The notes: generated by a model not told the origin, from the letters alone. A stretch of DNA of 64,000 bases from Limnohabitans_A sp048020265 (GCF_048020265.1 NZ_CP171843.1:372001-436000); one strand, 5' to 3'; shown: positions 24,751-32,809, numbered from the stretch's first letter. A program made the numbers and translations.

Positions 24751-25634
24751 GCCAAACCCTCACCACCAACAAGGTGCAGGCGGGCACCACCGAGGCCCGC
24801 TGGATCCGTTACAGCCTGATCGGCACTGCGCTGGTTTTCATGTTCCTCTTCCTGGTCTTGCCTTTGGCGGCGGTGTTCACCGAAGCCTTGCGCAAAGGGC
24901 TGGACGCCTACCTGGAAGCCCTCAAGGAGCCAGACGCCTGGTCGGCGATTCGCCTGACGCTGATCACCGCCGCGGTGGCGGTGCCGCTCAATCTGGTGTT
25001 TGGCGTGGCTGCAGCCTGGGCGATTGCCAAGTACGAGTTCAAGGGCAAATCGCTTTTGACCACGCTGGTCGATTTGCCGTTTTCGGTGTCGCCCGTGGTC
25101 GCAGGTTTGATCTATGTGCTGATGTTCGGCGCACAGGGCTGGTTTGGCCCCTGGCTGCAGGCCAACGACATCAAGATTGTGTTTGCGGTGCCGGGCATCA
25201 TCTTGGCGACGGTGTTTGTCACTTTCCCGTTCATCGCCCGCGAGCTGATCCCGCTCATGCAAGCACAGGGCAGCGACGAAGAGCAGGCGGCCATTGTGCT
25301 GGGCGCTACCGGCTGGCAGACCTTCTGGCGCGTGACCTTGCCCAATATCAAATGGGGCCTGCTGTATGGCGTGATCTTGTGCAACGCCCGTGCCATGGGC
25401 GAGTTCGGCGCGGTGTCGGTGGTGTCCGGTCACATCCGGGGTCAGACCAACACCATGCCGCTGCATGTGGAAATTTTGTACAACGAATACCAGTCGGTGG
25501 CTGCATTCGCCGTGGCCTCGCTGCTGGCCTTGCTGGCGCTGGTGACTTTGGCCATCAAGTCGGTCATCGAATGGCGCCACGCACAAGAACTCAAGGCCGC
25601 TGCCGACACGCCGCCCGAGCGGCCCATCGCCTGA
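24747..25634 (+). CDS. cysW: Sulfate ABC transporter permease CysW
   Basis: A 295-residue permease with about six helices, VDLPFSVSPVVAGLIYVLMFG, EAA-loop region EEQAAIVLGATGWQTFWRVTLP and the CysW signature GEFGAVSVVSGHIRGQT. The ATG overlaps the cysT stop (ATGA). The partner ATPase CysA is encoded 26 bp downstream. Confidence 0.95.
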   Translation: MSQTLTTNKVQAGTTEARWIRYSLIGTALVFMFLFLVLPLAAVFTEALRKGLDAYLEALKEPDAWSAIRLTLITAAVAVPLNLVFGVAAAWAIAKYEFKGKSLLTTLVDLPFSVSPVVAGLIYVLMFGAQGWFGPWLQANDIKIVFAVPGIILATVFVTFPFIARELIPLMQAQGSDEEQAAIVLGATGWQTFWRVTLPNIKWGLLYGVILCNARAMGEFGAVSVVSGHIRGQTNTMPLHVEILYNEYQSVAAFAVASLLALLALVTLAIKSVIEWRHAQELKAAADTPPERPIA

Positions 25635-25660
25635 AACACCCATCGACAACGGTTTAAAAC

Positions 25661-26755
25661 ATGAGCATCGAAATCCGCAACGTCCACAAACAGTTTGGCG
25701 ACTTCACCGCACTGAACAACGTCAGCCTCGACATCGAATCGGGCGAACTCGTCGCGCTGCTCGGCCCCTCGGGCTGCGGCAAAACCACGCTGTTGCGCAT
25801 CATCGCGGGCCTGGAAACCGCTGACCAGGGCACCATCGCCTTTAGCGGCGAAGACACCACCCATGTGCACGTGCGCGAACGTCAAGTGGGTTTTGTGTTC
25901 CAGCACTACGCCTTGTTCCGCCACATGACGGTGTTTGAAAACGTCGCCTTTGGCCTGCGCGTCAAGCCCCGCAAAGAGCGCCCCAGCGAGTCCGAAATCC
26001 AGCGCAAAGTCCACGAGCTGCTGGGCCTGGTGCAACTCGACTGGCTGGCCGACCGCTACCCCTCGCAGCTGTCTGGCGGGCAACGCCAACGCATTGCGCT
26101 GGCCCGCGCACTCGCGGTCGAACCGAAGGTGTTGTTGCTTGACGAGCCTTTTGGCGCCCTGGACGCCAAGGTGCGCAAGGAGCTGCGCCGCTGGCTGCGC
26201 CGACTGCACGACGAACTCAACGTCACCAGCATCTTTGTGACGCACGACCAGGAAGAAGCGCTGGAAGTCGCTGACCGCGTGGTGCTGATGAACAAGGGCA
26301 ATATCGAGCAGATCGGTTCGCCCCAAGACGTGTGGGACCACCCGGCCAGTCCGTTTGTGTATGGCTTTTTGGGCGATGTGAACCTGTTCCATGGCCGCGC
26401 CCACGAAGGTGAGATGCTGATCGGTGCCGACCAGCATGCCATCCGTCTGGAAAGCCCGGAGCATGGCCAGGTGCAGGACGCCAAGGCTTTCGCCTATGTG
26501 CGCCCACACGATCTGGATGTGACCCGCTATGCCCCGGGCAGCGCCCACACCGGCATTGTGGCCAAGCTCAGTCGCGCCATCGTGGTGGGGCCCGTGGCGC
26601 GTTTGGAGCTGGAGCCTGTGGAAGCGGGCATGTTTGGCCGGGATGCCGTGATCGAGGCGCAGCTGTCGGCCTCGCAATACCGCCAGCAGGACTTCAAGGA
26701 AGGTGAGACTCTGGTGCTGACACCCCGTAAAGCACGGGTGTTTGTGGAGGGTTGA
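25661..26755 (+). CDS. cysA: Sulfate/thiosulfate import ATP-binding protein
   Basis: A 364-residue ABC ATPase with Walker A GPSGCGKT (36-43), Q-loop FVFQHYALFRHMTVFENVAFG, signature LSGGQRQR, Walker B VLLLDEP and switch His in VTHDQEEALE. A C-terminal TOBE-like domain follows. Length matches CysA. It is the last gene of the sbp-cysT-cysW-cysA operon. Confidence 0.95.
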   Translation: MSIEIRNVHKQFGDFTALNNVSLDIESGELVALLGPSGCGKTTLLRIIAGLETADQGTIAFSGEDTTHVHVRERQVGFVFQHYALFRHMTVFENVAFGLRVKPRKERPSESEIQRKVHELLGLVQLDWLADRYPSQLSGGQRQRIALARALAVEPKVLLLDEPFGALDAKVRKELRRWLRRLHDELNVTSIFVTHDQEEALEVADRVVLMNKGNIEQIGSPQDVWDHPASPFVYGFLGDVNLFHGRAHEGEMLIGADQHAIRLESPEHGQVQDAKAFAYVRPHDLDVTRYAPGSAHTGIVAKLSRAIVVGPVARLELEPVEAGMFGRDAVIEAQLSASQYRQQDFKEGETLVLTPRKARVFVEG

Positions 26756-26841
26756 TTGGCGCAGTGGTTCCGTTGGCTGAAAAATCTGCGGATCTGCGCT
26801 GGCGCACAAGTGCTCCTCGCGTCATGGGTTAGAGTGACCCC

Positions 26842-27777
26842 ATGAACCGAAGAGATCTTTTAGGCGGTGTGACTGCTGGGGCTGTGGCCGCACTGGCGGG
26901 ATGGCCCGCATGGGCCCAAACCCCCAAAATCTCACGCCTGGTGATCGTGGGCGGGGCCGAAGACCGGCTGCAGGACCGCATCATCTTGCGCAAATTCACC
27001 GACTATTGCGGCGGCAGCCAGGCGCGCATCCGCGTCATCACCGCGGCCAGCGGTGACCCTGAAGGGGTTTGGCAAAGTTACCAAAATGCTTTCAGGTCCA
27101 TCGGGGTGGAAGACGTGCAGCGTCTGGCCATCGATGACCGCGACAGTGCCCACGCTGCGCCACTGCAAGCCGAGATTCTGCAAGCCGACGGCATTTTCAT
27201 GAGTGGCGGCGATCAGTCCAAACTCATGGACACCTTGTGGGACACCCCTGCTTACCAGTCACTGCACCAGTCGTTTCACCTCAACCGTTGCTGCATCGGG
27301 GGCACCAGCGCAGGCGCAGCCGTCATGTCGCGCCACATGATCGCCCAAGGGCCCTCGATCCTGAGGCCCAGCAAGGAGGCGGTGGACACCGATATTGGCT
27401 TGGGTTTGTTGTCTCAAGCCGTGGTGGACCAGCATTTCTCCGAGCGCAGGCGGCTGGCGCGTTTGTTGTCCACCTTGGCCATGCGCCCGGATTTGCTGGG
27501 CGTGGGCATTGACGAAGACACTGCCTTGGTGATCGAGCGTGGCGAAGCGATGGAGGTCATCGGCAAAGGCACGGTGACCTTGGTGGACCCCTCGCAGATG
27601 CAGTCGAATGTGAGCGAGCTGGATACCCTAGAGCAAATCGAAATGCTGGGGGTTCAGTTGCATGTGTTGCCGGCCGGTCACCGCTACAGCCTGAAAACCC
27701 TGGCCAAGACAGCACGCTCAGCCCCTTTGCGCCGCGCCATCCAGCGCTTGGTGGCGGTGGGGCCCATCCGGGGTTGA
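26842..27777 (+). CDS. Secreted cyanophycinase (peptidase S51)
   Basis: A 311-residue serine peptidase that would cleave the storage polymer cyanophycin into beta-Asp-Arg dipeptides. The nucleophile Ser lies in GGTSAGAAVMS (about residues 151-161), with FMSGGDQSKL and DIGLGLL as further S51 motifs and DQHFSERRRLARLL carrying the catalytic His region. A twin-arginine-like signal (MNRRDLLGG, then a hydrophobic stretch to AWA) indicates export, so it resembles the extracellular CphE type. No cyanophycin synthetase or isoaspartyl dipeptidase is nearby. It probably has its own promoter in the 86-bp gap after cysA. Confidence 0.9.
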   Translation: MNRRDLLGGVTAGAVAALAGWPAWAQTPKISRLVIVGGAEDRLQDRIILRKFTDYCGGSQARIRVITAASGDPEGVWQSYQNAFRSIGVEDVQRLAIDDRDSAHAAPLQAEILQADGIFMSGGDQSKLMDTLWDTPAYQSLHQSFHLNRCCIGGTSAGAAVMSRHMIAQGPSILRPSKEAVDTDIGLGLLSQAVVDQHFSERRRLARLLSTLAMRPDLLGVGIDEDTALVIERGEAMEVIGKGTVTLVDPSQMQSNVSELDTLEQIEMLGVQLHVLPAGHRYSLKTLAKTARSAPLRRAIQRLVAVGPIRG

Positions 27778-27807
27778 AGTTCAGCCACAGGGCATGTGAG
27801 GCAACTG

Positions 27808-27826
27808 TGGTGCCCCCGACAGGAAT
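27808..27826. repeat. Distal attachment-site copy of tRNA-Arg 3' end (19-bp direct repeat)
   Basis: TGGTGCCCCCGACAGGAAT is identical to 30171-30189, the complement of the last 19 bases of tRNA-Arg(CCT) including CCA. Direct repeats of a tRNA 3' end are the footprint of a tyrosine-recombinase island. The two copies bracket 27827-30170, about 2.34 kb. Confidence 0.85.
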
Positions 27827-28068
27827 TCAGGAACCTAAGGGTGGACCATAAGTCTTTGATTTTAAAGAGGTCTGGAGTGCAATGGGTTAAAGAACTACCA
27901 CTAAGTCACCACACAAAGGGGCTACTCTGAAGAGTAAGGCAAATCAAGCTGGAGTGCGTTCAATAAAGCCGTAACCTTGGTGACTAAAGAAAAGTTGAAA
28001 TCAAAAAAGCGGTCATGCAACCTTGCATGGGGGATACAGCAATAACTGACAGAGGCAAAAAGCACCTG
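27827..28068. other. AT-rich island sequence, no gene, several inverted repeats
   Basis: No ORF here looks real. Base composition drops sharply relative to the chromosome. Inverted repeats are AGTCACCA (27904-27911) with TGGTGACT (27978-27985), TACTCT-GA-AGAGTA (27923-27936) and CATGCAA-CC-TTGCATG (28014-28029). They could be remnants of recombinase arm sites, or a structured RNA. I do not recognise a known family. Confidence 0.4.
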
Positions 28069-28365
28069 TTATTTCATGGCTCCCATCACCTTCTTAGGAG
28101 CGGCTATGCAAAGTTCGTGTTCAGATTTCAACCATGGATCTTCAAAGACGTAGTTACCTGATTTCAGGTAATTGGCGTTCATGCGAGCGATATAAATATT
28201 TGCGAACTCCAAAGCTATGTCGACGGTCTCCTGAAACCAATCATCTTTAGATTTTCTGCTGTTTGAACTCTGGATTTTCTGGATCACCATTTCGGTGTCA
28301 GCAGCGTACTCGATCAGGCTCATGCCCTCCTTCCGCCATTCCTCAGATCGCTCTTTGAGGCGATC
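28069..28365 (-). pseudogene. Island gene fragment truncated by the IS3 element
   Basis: The reading frame enters from the IS left end and codes about 98 residues (DRLKERSEEWRKEGMSLIEY to KKVMGAMK), charged and predicted helical, with lower G+C codon use than its surroundings. The ORF before this point lies in the IS. A possible internal start is Met at 28321, with AAGGAGG too close to be a good ribosome site. I do not recognise the family. It may be the 3' part of the gene whose 5' part is at 29688-30110, since both are on the minus strand and in compatible frame, but no target duplication proves this. Confidence 0.5.
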
Positions 28366-28415
28366 TGAATCGCCCCGGGTTTTGAGGAGGCTCCACACTT
28401 TGAGAAGATGGAGCC

Positions 28416-28742
28416 ATGAGCAAGAAATCGAACCGTTTTTCACCCGAAGTGCGCGAACGCGCTGTCCGCATGGTGCTCGAGCACCGTGGCGAGTACCCAT
28501 CCCTTTGGGCCACCATTGAGTCCATTGCCCCCAAGATCGGGTGTGTGCCGCAAACCCTCAACGACTGGGTTCGCCAGCACGAGGTTGACGAAGGCATGCG
28601 CGATGGCGTCAGCTCTGATGAGCGCGCCCGCATCAAAGACCTCGAACGCGAAGTCAAGGAACTGCGCAAAGCCAACGAAATCCTCAAACTGGCGAGCGCT
28701 TTTTTTGCCCAGGCGGAGCTCGACCGCCGACTCAAGTCTTAA
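28416..28742 (+). CDS. IS3-family transposase OrfA
   Basis: A 108-residue helix-turn-helix/leucine-zipper protein: SPEVRERAVRMVLEHRGEYPS, APKIGCVPQTLNDWVRQHE, then the zipper IKDLEREVKELRKANEILKLASAFFAQAELDRR typical of the IS3 group. It is made alone or as an OrfAB fusion. A slippery heptamer T-TTT-TTT at 28700-28706 is in register with the orfA codons GCT-TTT-TTT-GCC; after a -1 slip the frame is open all the way into orfB. Confidence 0.93.
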   Translation: MSKKSNRFSPEVRERAVRMVLEHRGEYPSLWATIESIAPKIGCVPQTLNDWVRQHEVDEGMRDGVSSDERARIKDLEREVKELRKANEILKLASAFFAQAELDRRLKS

Positions 28743-28795
28743 GGGACTTTGTTGATCAAAACCGTCACGCCTACGGGGTCGAGCCGATTTGCAAC

Positions 28796-29653
28796 GTGCT
28801 GCAAATCGCCCCTTCTGGCTACAGGTGCCATGCTGCCCGCCAACGCAAGCCCGAGCTGCTTTGCGCCCGGACCAAACGCGATGAAGCCCTGATCCCGCAA
28901 ATCCAAGCCGTCTGGCAGGCCAATATGCAGGTCTACGGCGCAGACAAGGTCTGGCACCAGATGAATCGTGAAGGAACCAAGGTGGCGCGCTGCACGGTCG
29001 AGCGGCTCATGAAGCGCATGGGATTGCACGGCGTTCGCCGGGGCAAGGTCGTGCAAACCACCGTCTCGGACAAAGCCGCGCCATGCCCGCTGGACCGGGT
29101 CAATCGCCAGTTCAAAGCAGAGCGTCCAAACCAACTGTGGGTGTCGGACTTCACCTATGTCAGCACCTGGCAGGGCTGGCAATACGTGGCCTTTGTGATC
29201 GACGTGTTTGCACGGCGCATCGTGGGCTGGCGGGTGAGCAGTTCGATGCGTACTGACTTTGTGTTGGATGCCCTGGAGCAAGCCTTGTTCGACAGACAAC
29301 CTGAACGCTCAGATGCATTGATACATCACTCGGACAGGGGGTCTCAATATGTTTCCATTCTCTACACCGAACGCCTGGCCCAAGCTGGGATAGAGCCATC
29401 GGTGGGCAGCCGTGGCGACAGCTACGACAACGCGCTGGCCGAGACGATCAATGGGCTGTACAAGGCCGAATTGATACACCGCCGTGCACCCTGGAAAACC
29501 AAGGAGGCACTGGAACTGGCAACCCTGGAATGGGTGGCTTGGTTCAACCACCACCGACTGCTGAGCTCGATTGGGTATATTCCACCGGCTGAAGCTGAGG
29601 TGAACTACTACCGGCAGCTAGCCGGGAAGCACGAGACCGAGGTCTCAACTTAA
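28796..29653 (+). CDS. IS3-family transposase OrfB (rve/DDE integrase domain)
   Basis: About 285 residues from the GTG at 28796. The frame is open upstream (DFVDQNRHAYGVEPICNVLQ before it), so the true product is most likely an OrfAB fusion. The catalytic DDE residues are visible: Asp in WVSDFTYVST, Asp in HHSDRGSQYVS and Glu in YDNALAETINGLYKAE, with the usual 35-residue spacing between the second Asp and Glu. No frameshift or stop is seen, so the transposase appears functional. Confidence 0.93.
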   Translation: MLQIAPSGYRCHAARQRKPELLCARTKRDEALIPQIQAVWQANMQVYGADKVWHQMNREGTKVARCTVERLMKRMGLHGVRRGKVVQTTVSDKAAPCPLDRVNRQFKAERPNQLWVSDFTYVSTWQGWQYVAFVIDVFARRIVGWRVSSSMRTDFVLDALEQALFDRQPERSDALIHHSDRGSQYVSILYTERLAQAGIEPSVGSRGDSYDNALAETINGLYKAELIHRRAPWKTKEALELATLEWVAWFNHHRLLSSIGYIPPAEAEVNYYRQLAGKHETEVST

Positions 29654-29687
29654 ACCAACTGGCCTCCACGAAACCCGGGGCGATTCA

Positions 29688-30110
29688 GTACGCATCAGTA
29701 ACTGCATTGATTGTCTCGCCAAGCCGTACACGTGCATCATTGCCAGCTTCAGTAAGTTCAGAAGTACGTTTGACGGCAGCCAGCTCTTGATCTACTCCGG
29801 TAACCCAAAGCCATGTTTTAACTGCACGAAAAATTTCACTTGGAGTGCTGAGGTTTGGTTTTCTGCTATCCCTAGCTGCAACCAATTGGAGGTTTTCAAT
29901 TTCCTCTTTAAGCTTTTTTGCTTCAAGTGCAGCTTCTGATGAGTTAGCTACTCGCAGCGGCTTGAGAAAAATCTTTGACTTCGGGAAAAGTGGAAACCAT
30001 CCTTTGTCACTGTTCAGGCGTTTCTCGAACAGAAAGCGCCCTTGTTCTTGACGGAAGTATTTGCTTTGGCGCTTAGGGTGAGATTTGATGTTTGTCACGT
30101 AAATTGTCAA
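29688..30110 (-). pseudogene. Island gene, 3' end replaced by IS (5' part)
   Basis: The ORF starts MTIYVTNIKSHPKRQSKYF at 30110 and runs 141 residues to the IS boundary, where TGA of the IS inverted repeat (29685-29687) supplies the stop. It is basic and AT-rich in codon use, with a helical middle (EAALEAKKLKEEIENLQLVAARD). It is the gene next to the tRNA, pointing away from it, which is the usual position of an island integrase. However, I see no core-binding or R-H-R-Y catalytic motif in the surviving part, so I do not call it one. Confidence 0.5.
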
Positions 30111-30170
30111 GTGAATTGCAGGAATTTTAACCTACTATTCGTTTAAAATCAACAACTTACGAAATTTCAA

Positions 30171-30189
30171 TGGTGCCCCCGACAGGAAT
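30171..30189. repeat. tRNA-proximal attachment-site copy (19-bp direct repeat)
   Basis: Identical to 27808-27826 and forms the 3' end of the intact tRNA-Arg gene. It marks the boundary of the integrated segment on the tRNA side. Confidence 0.85.
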
Positions 30190-30245
30190 CGAACCTGTAT
30201 CACTCCCTTAGGAGGGGAGAGTTCTATCCATTGAACTACGGTGGC
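30171..30245 (-). tRNA. tRNA-Arg(CCT), CCA encoded
   Basis: 75 nt folding as a cloverleaf. The anticodon arm is CTCCC-CTCCTAA-GGGAG (anticodon CCT), the D stem GTTC/GAAC, and the T arm ACAGG-TTCGATT-CCTGT. CCA is encoded at the 3' end. The acceptor stem GCCACCG/CGGGGGC has an A-G mismatch at the fourth pair (position 4 versus 69); GCCCCCG would be fully paired. The gene is the target of the island at 27827-30170. Upstream of it (30246 onward) lies the 90-bp VWA-gene repeat. Confidence 0.93.
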
Positions 30246-30251
30246 GAGAAT

Positions 30252-30341
30252 CTGATTTTACAGGGCATGCAAACGCCGCAGCGCCTGCTACTCACGTGGT
30301 CAACAGACGCATCGCATCCTCCAGCCCTTTGAGGGTGAGCG
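30252..30341. repeat. Diverged copy of the 3' end of the VWA gene (90-bp repeat, copy A)
   Basis: Aligns without gaps to 32810-32899, with 80 of 90 bases identical. On the minus strand it still reads TLKGLEDAMRLL followed by TT and a stop, where the intact gene has SK and a stop at the same position. It is a detached gene end lying 7 bp from the 5' end of tRNA-Arg. The region 30342-32809 between the two copies carries one gene, for a secreted repeat protein. Confidence 0.85.
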
Positions 30342-30455
30342 TATGCGACCTGCCGGGCGCCTCGCAAGGCAGTGCAAGCCTTGGACGCCTTGAACATGCT
30401 GCACACTCTGATCACATCTGCCCAGGCGTGTGGGCCATTCAGCCATTGAGCCTCA

Positions 30456-32633
30456 TCAAGGCTTGCCTGATCGGCCTTCTGCCTTGCCCCATTCCAGCCA
30501 GTGGTCAAAGGCTTTATCGTAGCCGGTAGCGCCATAAAGCTTTTGCAAATCTGGGGAACGGGCCAGATAGGCTTTGATGCTGAAATCCGGGCTGCCTTGA
30601 CGGCCCTGGGGAATGCCGACATCCAGCCAGTTTTGCACCAAGCCATCGCGTCCCCTTTTGTAGGCCGCGTCGTAGGCGTCTGGGTAGGTCCACATGTACC
30701 AGCTTGGGGAGAACTCCAAGCTGCCTCGGCGGCCCTCGCCCCAGCCGGTGGAGCGCCAGTGCTCGATGAGGTCCACATCTGCTTTGACCAATTCGGGATT
30801 GGTGTCGTAGTAGTAATCCCAGTCAAACACCGAACCGGCAAACATCGGGGGCGTTTTCGGTGGGTTGCGTTTCTTTTTCTTCTGGCCGAAGGCGCCTTTA
30901 ACAAAGTTGCCCGCCGACTTGAATGATTGCGCTGCCTGGTGGGTGGCCTGGTGAGCCACGTCGCGGGCCATGTCTTTAAGCTTATCGGCGGCCTGTTGCG
31001 GTTTGTAGCCTTCCAGAGACTGACCGTTGCTTGTGATCCAGCGCAGGCCCGCCTTGAGGCTGTTGCCCGTGCAGGCGTTGATCAGTGAAGGGTCCACGTT
31101 CTTTGCGGACACTCGCCGCATCACATAGTCCAGCGTGAAGGTGGGCACGAGGTCAAGCTTTTGCTTGACCTCGAAAGGTTGCGCGCAAATACCCTCTGCG
31201 CCCACATGCATCTCGTTGTTGAAAACAGCGAGGTATAACCAGCGTCCAGAAACCTCACCCTGTGCGTACCAGTTTTGTTCTTGGCGGGTGAACGTGGTCG
31301 TGCTCTCTAGCTTGATGTTCTGCGTGCCCAGCGGTCCGACATTCAAGGATGCCCATACATTGGCCTTGCCGCGCAGGCCAAGGGGGCCGGCATAGAAGGA
31401 CACGTCCGCCACCTCCTGCCCCAGGAACTTGCCAATGCCCGCGATTTTCAGCATGGGGCCTTGGACCGTCTTGCCTGTGCCGTCTTCCATCGAGGCGCCA
31501 GGGCCCACAATCATCAGGTTGAAGGCGTTGACGGATGGGAAGGGTCGGGTTTCGTCTGCATACCGGTACTCCCCAACGGTGTGGGGGTTGCGGACCTGGA
31601 TCATGGACAAGGGCTTGGTGCTGTTTTGCAGCAACTGCTGGTAAAGGTTGACCTCCTTCAGGAAGCCTCCGCCGGGCAGCTTGGGCGTGGCCATGGCCAG
31701 CGACAGGCGCGCCACGTCCTCCAGCGTGAGGCTCTGGGCGGCCAGGGCGAACTTGAAGTCCGCAAAGTCCATCACGCCGCCGGGATTGAGCGGTGTCTCG
31801 AACTGGGTGATGAACTTCTTGCCGCCTGGGATGACCAGGTTGCCCTTGAAGCCCACCACGCCGCTGTTCTTGACCGAGAACATGGCATCGGTGACCTGCA
31901 TGGCCGACATGCCCATCAGCCCTGTGAATGCCGAGCCGGGAGCGGTCTGCAGTTCGAGGTAGAACTCGGGCAAATCCTGGAATGTGGCGCCTATGTTCTT
32001 GATGCCATTGAGCATCGTCAGCCCCAGTGCCACTTGCCCGTTTGTGTCGGTTGGCGTGGGAATCGCCATGCCGGCCCGCATCAGGAAGCTTTGCACCGGC
32101 ATGCCCATGCCGCTTTCCAGCACGGTCTTCATGAGACCGTTGAGGCTGATGTTCCCCTGCAACTGGAAGCCCGACTTGAACTCCAGCTTGGAATTGCCGT
32201 AGTAGCTGCGTTTAACGACTTGCTTGAGGTCGTCGTTCATATCCTCGGTCTTCAGAGAGAAGTCGATGGTGGCCAGCGAGAAGATGGTATCGTTGACCGA
32301 GCTGCCCGCGATGCGGCGCCAGGTGCTGTTGTTGAACACATTGGGCAGGGCGATGTTCCCACCCACGACAAGAAACATGGTCTGGCTCACGCTGCTGCTG
32401 CCGTACAAGTACAGCATGACAGGGGTGCCGCTGACTATTGTTTTGGCCGTGTAACCCCCTCTGATGGGGGTCAGACCGGCGATGAGCTGTGTGGCCACGC
32501 TACTGATCCCGGGTACCGGAAGGGCCTTGATGGCCTCGGCCAGGTTCGGGTTGATCGGCACCTGTGCGTTCACAGGGGTGTTGAGCGCCAGGGCTGCCAA
32601 CCATGCGAGGGCGAATTTGATGAATGTTGTCAT
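30456..32633 (-). CDS. Large secreted protein with three C-terminal FDxxYYLxxxPD-type repeats
   Basis: 725 residues. Start MTTFIKFALAWLAALALNTPVNA at 32633 gives a clean Sec signal peptide. The main body (about 25-560) has no family that I recognise; it is Gly/Ser-rich and probably beta-structured. A Lys cluster (GQKKKKRNPPK) precedes three repeats at about 602-638, 641-681 and 684-722: FDWDYYYDTNPELV...GWGEGRRG, FSPSWYMWTYPDAY...GIPQGRQG, FSIKAYLARSPDLQ...GKAEGRSG. Such repeats occur near the ends of surface and exported proteins of many bacteria. The gene is alone between the two 90-bp repeats, which suggests it is transferred cargo. Confidence 0.75.
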   Translation of the reverse strand: MTTFIKFALAWLAALALNTPVNAQVPINPNLAEAIKALPVPGISSVATQLIAGLTPIRGGYTAKTIVSGTPVMLYLYGSSSVSQTMFLVVGGNIALPNVFNNSTWRRIAGSSVNDTIFSLATIDFSLKTEDMNDDLKQVVKRSYYGNSKLEFKSGFQLQGNISLNGLMKTVLESGMGMPVQSFLMRAGMAIPTPTDTNGQVALGLTMLNGIKNIGATFQDLPEFYLELQTAPGSAFTGLMGMSAMQVTDAMFSVKNSGVVGFKGNLVIPGGKKFITQFETPLNPGGVMDFADFKFALAAQSLTLEDVARLSLAMATPKLPGGGFLKEVNLYQQLLQNSTKPLSMIQVRNPHTVGEYRYADETRPFPSVNAFNLMIVGPGASMEDGTGKTVQGPMLKIAGIGKFLGQEVADVSFYAGPLGLRGKANVWASLNVGPLGTQNIKLESTTTFTRQEQNWYAQGEVSGRWLYLAVFNNEMHVGAEGICAQPFEVKQKLDLVPTFTLDYVMRRVSAKNVDPSLINACTGNSLKAGLRWITSNGQSLEGYKPQQAADKLKDMARDVAHQATHQAAQSFKSAGNFVKGAFGQKKKKRNPPKTPPMFAGSVFDWDYYYDTNPELVKADVDLIEHWRSTGWGEGRRGSLEFSPSWYMWTYPDAYDAAYKRGRDGLVQNWLDVGIPQGRQGSPDFSIKAYLARSPDLQKLYGATGYDKAFDHWLEWGKAEGRSGKP

Positions 32634-32809
32634 GGAGAAGGGATCGTCGATCAATTCGCCATCGTAAGGACGCAGGAGCCAGGCAGGTATTCCTCGCCGC
32701 ATGCGGAGTGTTCCTGGCCGCACTCAACCGAGGCAGTTCAGCGAGGGATGCAAGATCGGCGATGCGCTTGCACCGCTTGGCAGAACGACATTGATGGTTG
32801 GCGGGCGCC

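Larger units (their letters stand above)
28366..29687 (+). mobile_element. IS3-family insertion sequence, complete, about 1.32 kb
   Basis: Terminal inverted repeats are TGAATCGCCCCGGGTTT on the left (28366 onward) and the same read inward from 29687 on the right, 17 identical bases then imperfect similarity (about 21 of 27). Two ORFs, orfA and orfB, are in the IS3 arrangement with orfB in the -1 frame. The flanking bases (ATC on the left, GTA on the right) do not form the expected 3-bp target duplication; including the outer C/G pair does not help (GAT versus TAC). The IS has therefore probably undergone a deletion or recombination on one side. Confidence 0.9.

Noticed and set aside
29688..30110. 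Tyrosine integrase adjacent to the tRNA
   Set aside because: The position and direction fit, but the surviving 141 residues show no core-binding or catalytic motif. It is left as an unrecognised broken gene.
27827..30170. Prophage or retron
   Set aside because: No phage structural, lysis, reverse transcriptase or complete integrase gene is present; only two unrecognised fragments and an IS element. The inverted repeats alone do not meet retron criteria.
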